From assembly GCF_019802045.1 (NCBI RefSeq), contig NZ_JAHVHU010000008.1, forward strand, positions 236,069 through 300,068: a stretch of DNA of 64,000 bases, in the 5' to 3' direction. How positions within the stretch are numbered: the first letter of the stretch is position 1; each line of letters opens with the position of its first letter. The stretch is from Membranihabitans marinus (GTDB taxonomy: Bacteria > Bacteroidota > Bacteroidia > Chitinophagales > Saprospiraceae). Shown piece after piece: positions 1 to 8,301 of the stretch. The notes below the pieces were generated by a model that saw nothing but the letters and a program-made list of their open reading frames with translations, did not search any database and was not told the DNA's origin. Both the position numbers and the translations under genes were made by a program.

Positions 1-1
1 T

Positions 2-622
2 AAGAAGTACCTGGAACTGCATAAAAAGGTACTCTTGATCGGCGGAGACCACAGCACGCCCTACGGATATATCAAAGCGTTGGAAGCATATCATGAGGGG
101 TTCGGGGTCCTTCAGATCGATGCGCATTGTGATCTGCGGAAAGCATATGAAGGATTTACATATTCGCATGCCTCCATCATGTACAATGTGATGAACGATT
201 GTCCCAGTGTTACCAATCTAGTTCAGGTTGGTATTCGGGATTGGTGTCCGGAAGAGGAACAGCGGATCAACGACTCCTATGGTTGGGTGAAAACGCATTT
301 TATGCATGATATGGTGCAAAGGATATTTGAAGGAGAATCATGGGGGGATCAGTGTGAGCGGATCGTTGCCGATCTTCCGGAACGGATTTATATCAGCCTG
401 GATATAGACGGACTGGATCCTGCGAACTGTCCCAATACCGGAACACCGGTACCGGGAGGATTGGATTATCAGCAGGTTATTTACTTACTGGAACAAATTC
501 ATGATTCCGGACGGGAGATTATCGGGGCGGATCTCTGTGAGGTAGCCGGTGCTGGGAATGATTGGGATGGGAACGTCGGTGCCCGGTTAGCGTATAAACT
601 GGCTTTGCTTTTACTGGATTGA
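2..622 (+). CDS. Agmatinase/arginase-family ureohydrolase, 5' truncated by window edge
   Basis: The open frame enters from the left edge, so the true start lies outside the window. Three hallmark ureohydrolase metal-site motifs are visible: GGDHS (nt ~41-55), DAHCD (nt ~119-133) and SLDIDGLDP (nt ~392-418), which in this family hold the binuclear manganese centre that hydrolyses a guanidino group to release urea. The SHAS motif after DAHCD fits agmatinase-like members, but substrate (agmatine, arginine, formiminoglutamate) cannot be fixed from the fragment. The stop codon TGA (620-622) lies inside the first unit of an 18-nt tandem repeat. Family call is secure; exact substrate is not. Confidence 0.9.
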   Translation, partial: KKYLELHKKVLLIGGDHSTPYGYIKALEAYHEGFGVLQIDAHCDLRKAYEGFTYSHASIMYNVMNDCPSVTNLVQVGIRDWCPEEEQRINDSYGWVKTHFMHDMVQRIFEGESWGDQCERIVADLPERIYISLDIDGLDPANCPNTGTPVPGGLDYQQVIYLLEQIHDSGREIIGADLCEVAGAGNDWDGNVGARLAYKLALLLLD

Positions 623-659
623 CTAGGATTTTAGGATTGACTAGGATTTTAGGATTGAC
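616..659 (+). repeat. 18-nt tandem repeat spanning a stop codon
   Basis: Two exact copies of GGATTGACTAGGATTTTA (616-633, 634-651) plus 8 nt of a third. The first copy includes the last bases and the TGA stop of the ureohydrolase gene. Each unit carries TGA and TAG in different frames. Its GACTAGGAT core recurs in the array at 24915-25138, also directly after a gene. Confidence 0.95.
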
Positions 660-790
660 CATATTCTGATTTGGTGTGCTATGGCGAATCATTTTAAGTT
701 CTGAGAGCATTTTGATATAGGTGGTATTGAATCGCAATTTGTTGAAAAATAAATCCGGAAAAATGTGCGGGAGTATCCAACGGTTTGCTT

Positions 791-820
791 CCCCTAAACC
801 CTTAAACCCCTAAACCCCTA
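791..820. repeat. Octamer tandem repeat CCCYTAAA (telomere-like)
   Basis: Units CCCCTAAA, CCCTTAAA, CCCCTAAA and partial CCCCTA follow each other in exact 8-nt register, about 54 nt before the start of the patatin gene. It resembles plant-type telomere repeat only by composition. Nothing else recognisable is seen in 660-873 apart from AT-rich DNA that presumably holds the promoter of the patatin-TIR operon. Confidence 0.85.
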
Positions 821-873
821 TATTCTAATTATTTTAGTATCTTACCTGCAGATTTGATCAAGCGGAAAGAGAA

Positions 874-2289
874 ATGCCTGTTGCAAAGTATTGTTTATCG
901 CCTCAATCCGGAAGTATGACACCACTTCAACAACGATTAACACGTCCCGGACCAAAAAGAATTCTCTCGCTCGATGGCGGAGGTGTTCGCGGTATTCTCA
1001 CTCTTGGTTTTTTGGAACGGATGGAGATGATATTACGTGAACAACACGATAATCCGGACTTACTCCTGTGCGATTACTTTGATCTAATCGGCGGGACGAG
1101 CACGGGGTCAATCATTGCCACCGGTCTTGCTTTGGGAATGCCTGTATCTGAACTCACTGATTATTATATGACCCTTGGTGATAAGATTTTTGGTAAAAAG
1201 AAAAATTTACTCCGATATCTGACCAAAGGCGAGAAATACGATATCAAGCCACTTAATAAGTCATTGAAAGATGTGCTTGGAGATGTCAAGTTGGGTGATC
1301 AGGACAAAGTCAAAACAGGGCTGTGCATCGTTACAAAACGAGCTGATACATTCAGTACCTGGCCTTTTCACAACCACCCGGAGGGGAAGTATTATGACCT
1401 TAACAAAGACATCCCACTCTGGAAAGTGGTACGGGCCAGTGCTGCAGCGCCTACCTATTTTCTCCCACTGATCCTGGATATCGGTAATAAGGAAAAGGGC
1501 TCATTCATAGACGGTGGCATCAGCATGGCAAACAATCCTTCGCTAACCCTCTTGCTTCTAGCCACACTAAAAGGGTATCCATTTCACTGGCAGATGGGAA
1601 CAGATCAGCTCAAAATGGTCTCCGTGGGTACCGGTTCACTGAGCCGGAAATATAGCTATTCAGATTTCAAACATTTGAATCTGATGGATTGGGCGAGTAT
1701 GTTACCGGATCATTTTATGACCGATGCCAATTATTACAATCAGGTCATTATGCAGATTCTATCAGATTCACCTACGGCCACGGAAATTGACAGCGAAATA
1801 GGTGATCTGAAACTTGACAGCCTCAATGGAAAACATGCCCTGAGTTATCTTCGGTATGATGTGCTTTACGACCGGTCTTATCTGGCTGAAATGGGGCTCG
1901 ACTTTTCAGAAAAAGAAGTGAAAAATCTGAGCTCCATGGACAATTATCGAAATATTTCCACCCTATATGATATAGGTCGTCTAGCCGCAGAACGTCATAT
2001 GAAAACGGAACATTTTCCTGATCGTTTTTCGCTGAATCATCCTTCAGGCCAACCTGTAAAACGGTTTACACAAAACAAAGGTTGGAATCTGGATTTTGAA
2101 ATGGTCAAAAAGAAACCACTGGCTGTAGAGGCAGTTCAGATCAATGAACCTTTTGAAGTGGAAACCATCGAAGGAGTGATGAAAGGTAAGCCCGGAGACT
2201 ATCTAATGAAAGGTGTACGGGGTGAATTATATGTCTGTGACCGTTCCATTTATGATGAAACTTATGAAGGGTATGACACCGGAGACTGA
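874..2289 (+). CDS. Patatin-like phospholipase with C-terminal PGDY-motif extension (operon gene 1)
   Basis: A 471-residue cytosolic patatin. The oxyanion motif GGGVRG is at residues 35-40, the nucleophile elbow GTSTG at 74-78 (Ser76) and the catalytic-dyad motif DGG at 213-215 (Asp213), so the lipase core looks complete; no signal peptide is visible. After the core, residues ~425-471 form an extra module with PGDYLMKGVRGE and a following FxxTY-like end, resembling the Pfam PGDYG family as I remember it. The start ATG at 874 is chosen; ATG at 916 is an alternative. The gene's 3' end overlaps the next gene, which encodes a TIR protein, implying translational coupling. Patatin proteins are known effectors in bacterial immunity (for example CapV of CBASS), but no cyclase lies here, so a defence role is inference. 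Confidence 0.92.
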   Translation: MPVAKYCLSPQSGSMTPLQQRLTRPGPKRILSLDGGGVRGILTLGFLERMEMILREQHDNPDLLLCDYFDLIGGTSTGSIIATGLALGMPVSELTDYYMTLGDKIFGKKKNLLRYLTKGEKYDIKPLNKSLKDVLGDVKLGDQDKVKTGLCIVTKRADTFSTWPFHNHPEGKYYDLNKDIPLWKVVRASAAAPTYFLPLILDIGNKEKGSFIDGGISMANNPSLTLLLLATLKGYPFHWQMGTDQLKMVSVGTGSLSRKYSYSDFKHLNLMDWASMLPDHFMTDANYYNQVIMQILSDSPTATEIDSEIGDLKLDSLNGKHALSYLRYDVLYDRSYLAEMGLDFSEKEVKNLSSMDNYRNISTLYDIGRLAAERHMKTEHFPDRFSLNHPSGQPVKRFTQNKGWNLDFEMVKKKPLAVEAVQINEPFEVETIEGVMKGKPGDYLMKGVRGELYVCDRSIYDETYEGYDTGD

Positions 2290-3862
2290 TCATAGCATAT
2301 ACATATCTCATGCCTGGGGGGGTGTCAGTGAAGAAGTAGTTCAGGAAATATACAACCGGTGCCGTAAAACAGGGCTCAATATTATCATGGATCGTCAGGA
2401 TCTTGGATACCGTGAAAGCATTACCTCTTTTATGGAAAACTTGGGCCAGGCAGATGCCATCATTCTTGTGGTGAGTAATAAGTATTTGCATAGTGAATAC
2501 TGTATGTTTGAGTTGTTGCAGATCTATGAGAATAAGAATATGATTCAACGTATATTTCCGATAGTGCTGGATGAAGTATCCATTGCAAAATCAGCAGAAC
2601 GACTTGAGTTGGTTCGGTACTGGGAAAATGAAACGGATCATCTCGAATCAAAAATCAGAGAACTAAAGAATCTCAGTTATATCGAAGGTATCACGGACGA
2701 TCTCAATCTCTATCAGAAAATCCGTAACAATATAGCTAATCTGACCCGGATACTCAAAGATATCAACACGCTCAATATCCGGCTTCATAAAGAAAATGAC
2801 TACAATGACCTGATATTTGCTATTGAAAGTTATCTGGAAAAAAGCCATTTGGAAGATCAGGCAGAAGGCGTTCCATCCTCAGGAGTGCGCAGCGCACAGC
2901 AATTGCACGAAACGGCAGCCGCCAGGGAATCTGAAAATTTAACTTCTAAAAAATGGTGGACAAAAATTTTTAGAATTTTACCATATGTTGTGATCTCTTT
3001 GTTGTTATCAGTCGGTGTATACCGTTGGTTCGTGCAACGTGAGAATGGTAAGCCGGACCCTGAAGGCATCTCATCAGAGCAGAAGGTACTGCGCTCCCGG
3101 GACAACAGGGTCGAATTGTCCGCGCTTAATCCTGACCGGCAGGTTCCTGATACAGATCCGGACAACCAGTCGGTGAATTCACGATCCTTTGTGGATCAAT
3201 CTTATGAAATAGCTCAGGCCGATAAAAACATAGTTCCTCCATCAGCATCACGTCCCGATTCAAAATTGCATAAATTGACCGGAAAGGAATCCGAAAATAT
3301 TAATTTGGATTCGGGTGCAATTAAATCAACCCAACCGGGAGAATCTGGATCCAGTGGAGAAAAGCAGCTATCTAAAAATTTAGATGAGACATCGGCCAAT
3401 GTATTTTTGAATAAACAAAGACATATATCCGGTTCTGAAAACACATTGCCTGATGTAAAACTAAACAAAGAGTCGGTGGATTCCCGGATTGAAAACCTTT
3501 ACCTGCCTGAAAGCCTGATTACAGTACGATTTACACATGATATCTCATCCAACATGGTAGAAGAGGGAGAATTGGTTTATTTAACAGCGGAAAAACCAAT
3601 TTGGTCCGGGAAACACATGGTCACGGAACAAAATGCGCGGGTCAGAGCCAAAATCATTGATGCAAAAGCATCACAACAGGGAGGCAGGGGTTCACTGGGG
3701 ATTCGCATCGAAGCTATAGAAACACTGGATGGCCAATGGCTGGAGCTGAATTACCATGATATATTGGAGAAACGCAGGGGCGAGATAGTATTTAGTAAAG
3801 GAAGCGTTCTCGAGAATGTTAAATTGGAACCAATTACTATAAATTTGAAAATCCTAAATTGA
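2273..3862 (+). CDS. Membrane-anchored TIR-domain protein with C-terminal beta-rich domain (operon gene 2)
   Basis: From ATG 2273 the protein has 529 residues; ATGs at 2264, 2255, 2252 and 2231 are in-frame alternatives, all overlapping the patatin gene. Residues ~8-130 are a bacterial TIR domain: strand IYISHAW, BB-loop-like DRQDLGYRESI, and SEYCMFEL, where Glu80 matches the catalytic NADase glutamate of this fold. A single membrane helix follows at ~235-253, then about 150 polar, probably disordered residues, then a beta-rich C-terminal domain (~412-529) beginning LPESLITVRF with GGRGSLGIRIEAI. The expected topology is TIR in the cytoplasm and C-terminus in the periplasm. Function (NAD cleavage, signalling to the patatin) is inferred from family knowledge, not shown. 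Confidence 0.88.
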   Translation: MTPETDHSIYISHAWGGVSEEVVQEIYNRCRKTGLNIIMDRQDLGYRESITSFMENLGQADAIILVVSNKYLHSEYCMFELLQIYENKNMIQRIFPIVLDEVSIAKSAERLELVRYWENETDHLESKIRELKNLSYIEGITDDLNLYQKIRNNIANLTRILKDINTLNIRLHKENDYNDLIFAIESYLEKSHLEDQAEGVPSSGVRSAQQLHETAAARESENLTSKKWWTKIFRILPYVVISLLLSVGVYRWFVQRENGKPDPEGISSEQKVLRSRDNRVELSALNPDRQVPDTDPDNQSVNSRSFVDQSYEIAQADKNIVPPSASRPDSKLHKLTGKESENINLDSGAIKSTQPGESGSSGEKQLSKNLDETSANVFLNKQRHISGSENTLPDVKLNKESVDSRIENLYLPESLITVRFTHDISSNMVEEGELVYLTAEKPIWSGKHMVTEQNARVRAKIIDAKASQQGGRGSLGIRIEAIETLDGQWLELNYHDILEKRRGEIVFSKGSVLENVKLEPITINLKILN

Positions 3863-4500
3863 TGAAAAGGCATGTTATCCTTCTTTTTTTATTTGGTATC
3901 ATGATTTTGGGCATCCCACTAAGAAGTCAAACTGTTCAGTCTGTTTCTCAGGGGTTTTCAGTCCATGTACATGGACAATTTGCGCGCTGGAACAGCAACT
4001 CACATTTTCTCTCTGACATTTCCGGTGAGGATCCTGGCGGTATAGGTTTTGGGGCCGAAGTGCGGTATGGTTTTACCAATTCAATCAGTGGATACCTGGC
4101 TTTTGAAGGAATCAATTTTGATACCGATGATGAATGGGAAAAATATAATACCACTTTGTACCGGTTTGGCGGGCAGTACACCTTTGGAGGTACGACTTCA
4201 AAAATCCGGCCGATTGTCCATGCAGGCGGGGTGTATCAGAATTTTAATCTGGCGCGAATATTCATCAATGGAACGGACCCTGTCGATGATGCTAAATTGG
4301 TATCGAAAGGGTTTGCAGTGGAGGCCGGTGGAGGCTTGATGTATTATGTAATCCCGGAATTTTCACTGAGTTTAATCGTTACCGGGCAATTTGGAAAATA
4401 TGGTTCCAATTTTGTGAATGGGAGAGATTATCCTTTTGAAGAAACGATTGATTCTCAACATCTATTTGTCAGGTTGGGCGCAGGCTATTACTTTTACTAG
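3862..4500 (+). CDS. Small outer-membrane beta-barrel protein (operon gene 3)
   Basis: ATG 3862 overlaps the TIR stop as TGATG, so it is translationally coupled. The 212-residue product has a signal peptide (hydrophobic stretch ILLFLFGIMILGIPL then SQ), then alternating beta strands rich in Gly and aromatic residues and a C-terminal aromatic ending YYFY, typical of 8-stranded OmpA/OmpX-like barrels (outer-membrane beta-barrel domain). No periplasmic peptidoglycan-binding domain follows. As the third gene of the patatin-TIR operon it could be the surface partner of the TIR protein's periplasmic domain. Barrel call is firm, the partnership is inference. Confidence 0.85.
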   Translation: MKRHVILLFLFGIMILGIPLRSQTVQSVSQGFSVHVHGQFARWNSNSHFLSDISGEDPGGIGFGAEVRYGFTNSISGYLAFEGINFDTDDEWEKYNTTLYRFGGQYTFGGTTSKIRPIVHAGGVYQNFNLARIFINGTDPVDDAKLVSKGFAVEAGGGLMYYVIPEFSLSLIVTGQFGKYGSNFVNGRDYPFEETIDSQHLFVRLGAGYYFY

Positions 4501-4598
4501 ATCTTTTTCTTCTTGCCTGGACACTTCCCGCACCGTTTCCCGGATTTCTTATACTTTTTACAGCATTTTTTCTTTTTTCCGCAAGAACAGCTCCCCAT
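4497..4598 (-). CDS. 33-residue Cys/Lys-rich small protein
   Basis: Reading from ATG (complement of 4596-4598) to TAG (complement of 4497-4499) gives 33 residues, 14 Lys, 6 Cys, 5 Gly, with CSC, CC, and C-x2-C patterns and KKKK blocks at both ends. Such composition in so short a frame is unlikely by chance. I recall similar Cys/Lys-rich mini-proteins in other Bacteroidota, without known function. It ends overlapping the stop of the convergent barrel gene by 3 nt. It could bind metal or nucleic acid. Real gene status is probable but unproven. Confidence 0.6.
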   Translation of the reverse strand: MGSCSCGKKKKCCKKYKKSGKRCGKCPGKKKKI

Positions 4599-4794
4599 AT
4601 TGTCGGTCTGGAGTCGGTAAAAGATCTGTTCAGTATCCTGTAGGTTCGTTGTTAGTCGGCTCGGTGCTTTCATTTAATTCTTATAATGCCGTGGTAAATG
4701 TAGTATAATAATTTTAATTAGATTAAATATAGATAGTGTTTCTGGGGCAGGGATCATTAAAATATTGGATTATATTAATCTAGGCCGCAAAATT

Positions 4795-4965
4795 CATGGC
4801 TTTTGACTTACCTCTCTGGTGATGGTTTTGGTATTAATACCGTACAAGGTTCTGTAGATATTCAAAGATAGGCGAGGAAAAAAAGCGGAGGAGCAGCCTG
4901 GGCTACATCGAGGATTTTTGACGAAGAAAAACGAAAGATATTGCTGGTTTATGAATTCAAATGTA
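4795..4965 (+). repeat. Dispersed repeat, copy A (intergenic 4599-4965)
   Basis: The intergenic stretch holds about 170 nt that align with the complement of 10130-10300. Shared blocks include ATATTCAAAGAT, CGAGGAAAAAA and CGGAGG with AGC and TACA after them, in the same order and spacing. No gene is supported; the open frame across it has no recognisable product. 4599-4794 shows only AT-rich DNA. Confidence 0.65.
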
Positions 4966-7233
4966 TTAACTATATTCGATATGCACACTTCCTTCTGCCA
5001 ATACAGGTGAATCTTCCGTGGAAGCCCGCAGACGTTCGATCAGGTGATAGAGTGTAAGAATTTCGTGAATAAGGAAGTATTCGTGAACCCGGGCGATGTA
5101 GATTTCGGTATAGCCCGAGGCCAGCCGGTTTATATCTTCATTGAGTCTTTCGTGATCCTCTTTCAGGTCATGTAGAACAGATTTCATCTGATCAGTCGTG
5201 GATATTGTCGTATGGTGCTCGACAGCGTAAACGACATCCCCATAGAATTCAATGATCCAATCAAAATATTCCTGTAAGTAATGCTGTCCTAAAATGTAAT
5301 CGGGTTCTCTCCGGAGGAACAATCCAATATTGGAACAAACGGCCAGGATACTTGAGGCATTCAATACCCATGAGCTAAGTTCTCCAATATTACCCTGTTT
5401 ACTTTTTGGTTCAGCGAGAATGCGCTGGTAAGCATGAGTGAATTCGCCCATGGCCAACTGAGCATCTTTTCGCGCTACTTTGTATGCCATCAGGTTCATG
5501 TCTTGAGCTTTGAGCTCCCGGTAGATGACTTGAAGGTAGTTTTTTGTGGCGCGCATGGAATTGGTCAGGTAGTATTTGATGCTGTTGTTTTCCCAGTACG
5601 GGAATAAAAGTCGGATGGAAAAGATACTTATTATGGCGGCCAGCAGGGTATTGGTAAATCGAAAGAAGGCTGACATTTCAAAGTTCCGGTCCAAAAAGAC
5701 ATATAAAAACAGAATATACATGGTAAAAAAGACCGATGCAATGGCATAATTGCGGGTCATAAATGCAAATCCTCCAAAAAAAGCAGCCAGAAATATCACA
5801 GAACTTATGAGATGCCCGGGATGAAAGACCATGAAAAGTGCGTAAGCTACTACCACCCCAATAGCTGTGCCGGCTACCCGGAGTACAAGCCGTTTTCTAG
5901 AAACACGATACCCTGGCTTCAAAATGACCAGAACCGTAAACAATCCCCAGTTGGGGTTTTGAAAACCCAGCAAGAGGACTGCGAAATATGCGGTCATGGC
6001 GGTTACCATCACGCGTAACGCATATCTGAAATACCCCGACCGGAAGGTAAGATGGCTCCGCATTTGTTCCAGTCGCAATTGATCTTTTGTTTCGAAATGC
6101 GGAAGATCTTTTGCTTTTAAATTAGTGTGATCGATCGTGGATGTCCCCTCCAGAATACCTATCATATATTCCAAGGTGTTCATTTGTTCTTGAATGTAAA
6201 TCTGAATCGGCTTATAAGCATGGTAATGATCTCCAGCTTTATTATTGGCTTGAACTTCCGTGCGCATGGTCGTAAGTTCGGCTTCCAGTTCGGTCGTCAT
6301 GGATCGAACATCATGACGAAGCTCTTCTAATTCGTTCAGGGATAATTCTTTATTGAGGTGGTTTTCAAGATTGGTCAATATTCGGGCTATCGAATTATTG
6401 ATATCACAAAGGATTTTCCGGAGCAATGGATTCTCGCTTACATCCGAAGTGGCTTGTATTCGCCATGATGTGGCCAGAGCTTCGTCGAACAAGTCAACCA
6501 AAGCCGCAAAAAAATGAAGCATCCGTCCCAGCCTGCTGTTGGTCTGTCGAGAGTAGTCAAAATCTCGCATCAACATTGCCCGAACCTTTTCATGGGCATC
6601 GGTTAATTCAGCCTGTTTTTTGGCCAGGTCCAAAAGAAGTTGTTCATAATCTTCGTTCGGAGAAAATAGAGCACTTCTTGCCTTGAAGTAACCTGTCGTA
6701 TAATGCAGGACACTGCTGATGCGGCGCGTGACTTGAACCGGGCGCTGAATAAAATGCATGAGACTGGCAAATGCTATATACCACAGACCACCCGAAAAAA
6801 GAAGCCCGGCCGATCGAAAAATCTCACTGATTTCAGAAAGATTAGCTGCAAACCCCAGCGAAAGCATAATGGCCAGGTTGGACATAAAGGCGACTTTCCC
6901 AAAATGGAAGCTAAATGGCGCCAAAAAACTAAACACAAAAATAAATCCGGCTAACAATGGGTATAGCAAGACCGGGTATGGGTGGGCCAATGAGATCATG
7001 ATAAAAACCAGGGGTGTTGATATCAGTGAATAACTCATTAACCGGAGTTTCCGCGGTAGTTCGGCCGGGATGTCAATCCCGGAGATAAAAGTAGAACCGA
7101 TCATAACCATCAGGCCTTCTCGAGGAAAGCCGAGAAAGGTTAGCAAGAACAGTGGAATCCCGCCTCCGAGAATAACTCGAAACCCAAATTCTGTGTCTTC
7201 TGATCGTAAAAATTCCCGAAGGTTAATCTTCAT
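4966..7233 (-). CDS. FUSC/YccS-family integral membrane protein
   Basis: A 755-residue inner-membrane protein with two clusters of about five to six hydrophobic helices (residues ~15-160 and ~395-535) separated by a long helical cytosolic region and followed by a helical tail, the layout of YccS/YhfK/AaeB FUSC proteins, which are linked to export of aromatic acids or other small molecules. The second cluster contains the FUSC-like NPNWGLFTVLVILKPGYR stretch. ATG 7233 is preferred over the upstream codon at 7257, because a perfect -7 box (TATATTTG, complement of 7255-7262) would overlap the earlier start. Monocistronic by spacing. Substrate is not predictable. Confidence 0.88.
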   Translation of the reverse strand: MKINLREFLRSEDTEFGFRVILGGGIPLFLLTFLGFPREGLMVMIGSTFISGIDIPAELPRKLRLMSYSLISTPLVFIMISLAHPYPVLLYPLLAGFIFVFSFLAPFSFHFGKVAFMSNLAIMLSLGFAANLSEISEIFRSAGLLFSGGLWYIAFASLMHFIQRPVQVTRRISSVLHYTTGYFKARSALFSPNEDYEQLLLDLAKKQAELTDAHEKVRAMLMRDFDYSRQTNSRLGRMLHFFAALVDLFDEALATSWRIQATSDVSENPLLRKILCDINNSIARILTNLENHLNKELSLNELEELRHDVRSMTTELEAELTTMRTEVQANNKAGDHYHAYKPIQIYIQEQMNTLEYMIGILEGTSTIDHTNLKAKDLPHFETKDQLRLEQMRSHLTFRSGYFRYALRVMVTAMTAYFAVLLLGFQNPNWGLFTVLVILKPGYRVSRKRLVLRVAGTAIGVVVAYALFMVFHPGHLISSVIFLAAFFGGFAFMTRNYAIASVFFTMYILFLYVFLDRNFEMSAFFRFTNTLLAAIISIFSIRLLFPYWENNSIKYYLTNSMRATKNYLQVIYRELKAQDMNLMAYKVARKDAQLAMGEFTHAYQRILAEPKSKQGNIGELSSWVLNASSILAVCSNIGLFLRREPDYILGQHYLQEYFDWIIEFYGDVVYAVEHHTTISTTDQMKSVLHDLKEDHERLNEDINRLASGYTEIYIARVHEYFLIHEILTLYHLIERLRASTEDSPVLAEGSVHIEYS

Positions 7234-7254
7234 TTTGATTGTGGTAGTGGACTG

Positions 7255-7262
7255 CAAATATA
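7255..7262 (-). promoter_or_regulatory. Bacteroidota -7 promoter box for the FUSC gene
   Basis: TATATTTG on the minus strand matches the Bacteroidota -7 consensus TAnnTTTG exactly, about 22 nt before the ATG at 7233. No clear -33 TTTG is seen at the expected spacing. It decides the start codon choice of the downstream gene. Confidence 0.45.
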
Positions 7263-7543
7263 AGTGAAGAAAAAGAATTGAATTATTAACGGTGGAAAGT
7301 GAATTGAACTTTCCTTGGCAATCGGGATTTGAAAGTCTGTCTGCGTCGAGGCTTCGACTGGGGATGTTACTGCGGAGAAGAATTCTTCTGCAGACGGACT
7401 CAGGTAACGCCTTTTCAACTGGTCAACCCCACTCAGTGATTTGATACATTGGTCACTATTGTTAGTAATAGAAGCTGATTTGATAACCTGCGAGTGCTAT
7501 TAATTCACTATTTTAGGGGCATAAGTAAGTCAACTTGGATCCA

Positions 7544-7897
7544 ATGAACATAGAAAATTTTCGTGATTATTGCCTTTCGCTTCCGGGAACTTCCGAGTCA
7601 CTTCCATTTGGACCGGATACATTAGTATTCAAAGTGGGAACAAAAATGTTTGCTCTGACGGATATAGAAAACTTCGAATCGATCAACCTAAAATGTGATC
7701 CGGATAAAGCGATCGACCTCCGGGCCCGACACCCTGAGGTGAAACCTGGTTACCATATGAACAAACGGCATTGGAATACGATAGAGATCACCCATCGGAT
7801 AAGTGATGACGAATACAGAACATGGATTCGTGCGTCCTATGATCTGGTGTTTGCAAAGTTGACAAAGAAGGAACAAGAATCAATTGTGATTGGTTGA
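7544..7897 (+). CDS. MmcQ/YjbR-family protein
   Basis: A 117-residue protein from ATG 7544 (an in-frame TTG lies three codons upstream). It has the family pattern: N-terminal FRDYCLSLPGTSESLPFG, then VFKVGTKMFAL, LKCDP, and the late HMNKRHWNTI with a C-terminal SYDLVFAKL. MmcQ/YjbR proteins (former DUF419) have a CyaY-like fold and are thought to bind DNA; the cellular role is not established. It stands alone between the FUSC gene and a regulator remnant. Confidence 0.92.
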   Translation: MNIENFRDYCLSLPGTSESLPFGPDTLVFKVGTKMFALTDIENFESINLKCDPDKAIDLRARHPEVKPGYHMNKRHWNTIEITHRISDDEYRTWIRASYDLVFAKLTKKEQESIVIG

Positions 7898-7983
7898 CTG
7901 TAAATCGTTAATTCTAAAATGTGTAATAACATTAACCAGCACAGATAAACGATACAAAAATTTACTACTGAAAAGCAAATGGA

Positions 7984-8222
7984 ATGAAAAGTAGGTTCAC
8001 ACCTATACAAGGCCAGTACCTAATGTTCATATCCCATTACACAATGCTGAATAGAATTCCTCCTACATTTAAAGATTTCGAAAACTATTTCGGAACAAGT
8101 CTGGCGACGGTCAATAGCACCATAAAAAACTGGAGGAAAAGGGCTTTATCACAAAAGAAAAGGGAGTCGCCAGAAGCATAAAACTACATGTAGATAAGGA
8201 AGATCTTCCGGATTTGGAATAG
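7984..8222 (+). pseudogene. LexA-like winged-helix regulator, interrupted by a -1 frameshift at a poly-A run
   Basis: The first frame starts at ATG 7984 with FTPIQGQYLMFI and PPTFKDFENYFGTSLATVN, an N-terminal LexA-like helix-turn-helix. It runs off into an unrelated tail ending at 8181. Stepping back one base at 8124-8130 (A AAA AAC) gives KKLEEKGFITKEKGVARSI and ends DLPDLE at the stop 8220-8222, restoring the ordinary family C-terminus of a roughly 79-residue protein without the LexA peptidase part. Either one A was lost from a run of seven (mutation or assembly error), or the in-phase heptamer is used for -1 ribosomal slippage. The first is simpler. Confidence 0.8.
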
Positions 8223-8301
8223 GAAGGTAGGTTCGGTTCTCTGCTATTTATTAGTCCCTTGATAGTCCCTAAATGGGTCCTCAACTTCAATTTGGAACAC
8301 G

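Noticed and set aside
791..820. Telomere-like CCCTAAA sequence
   Set aside because: Only 30 nt in a bacterial intergenic gap with genes on both sides; similarity to telomeres is compositional.
8124..8130. Claim of true programmed -1 frameshifting in the LexA-like gene
   Set aside because: No clear stimulatory stem-loop at the right distance and the zero-frame product makes no sense; single-base loss is simpler. Kept only as an alternative.
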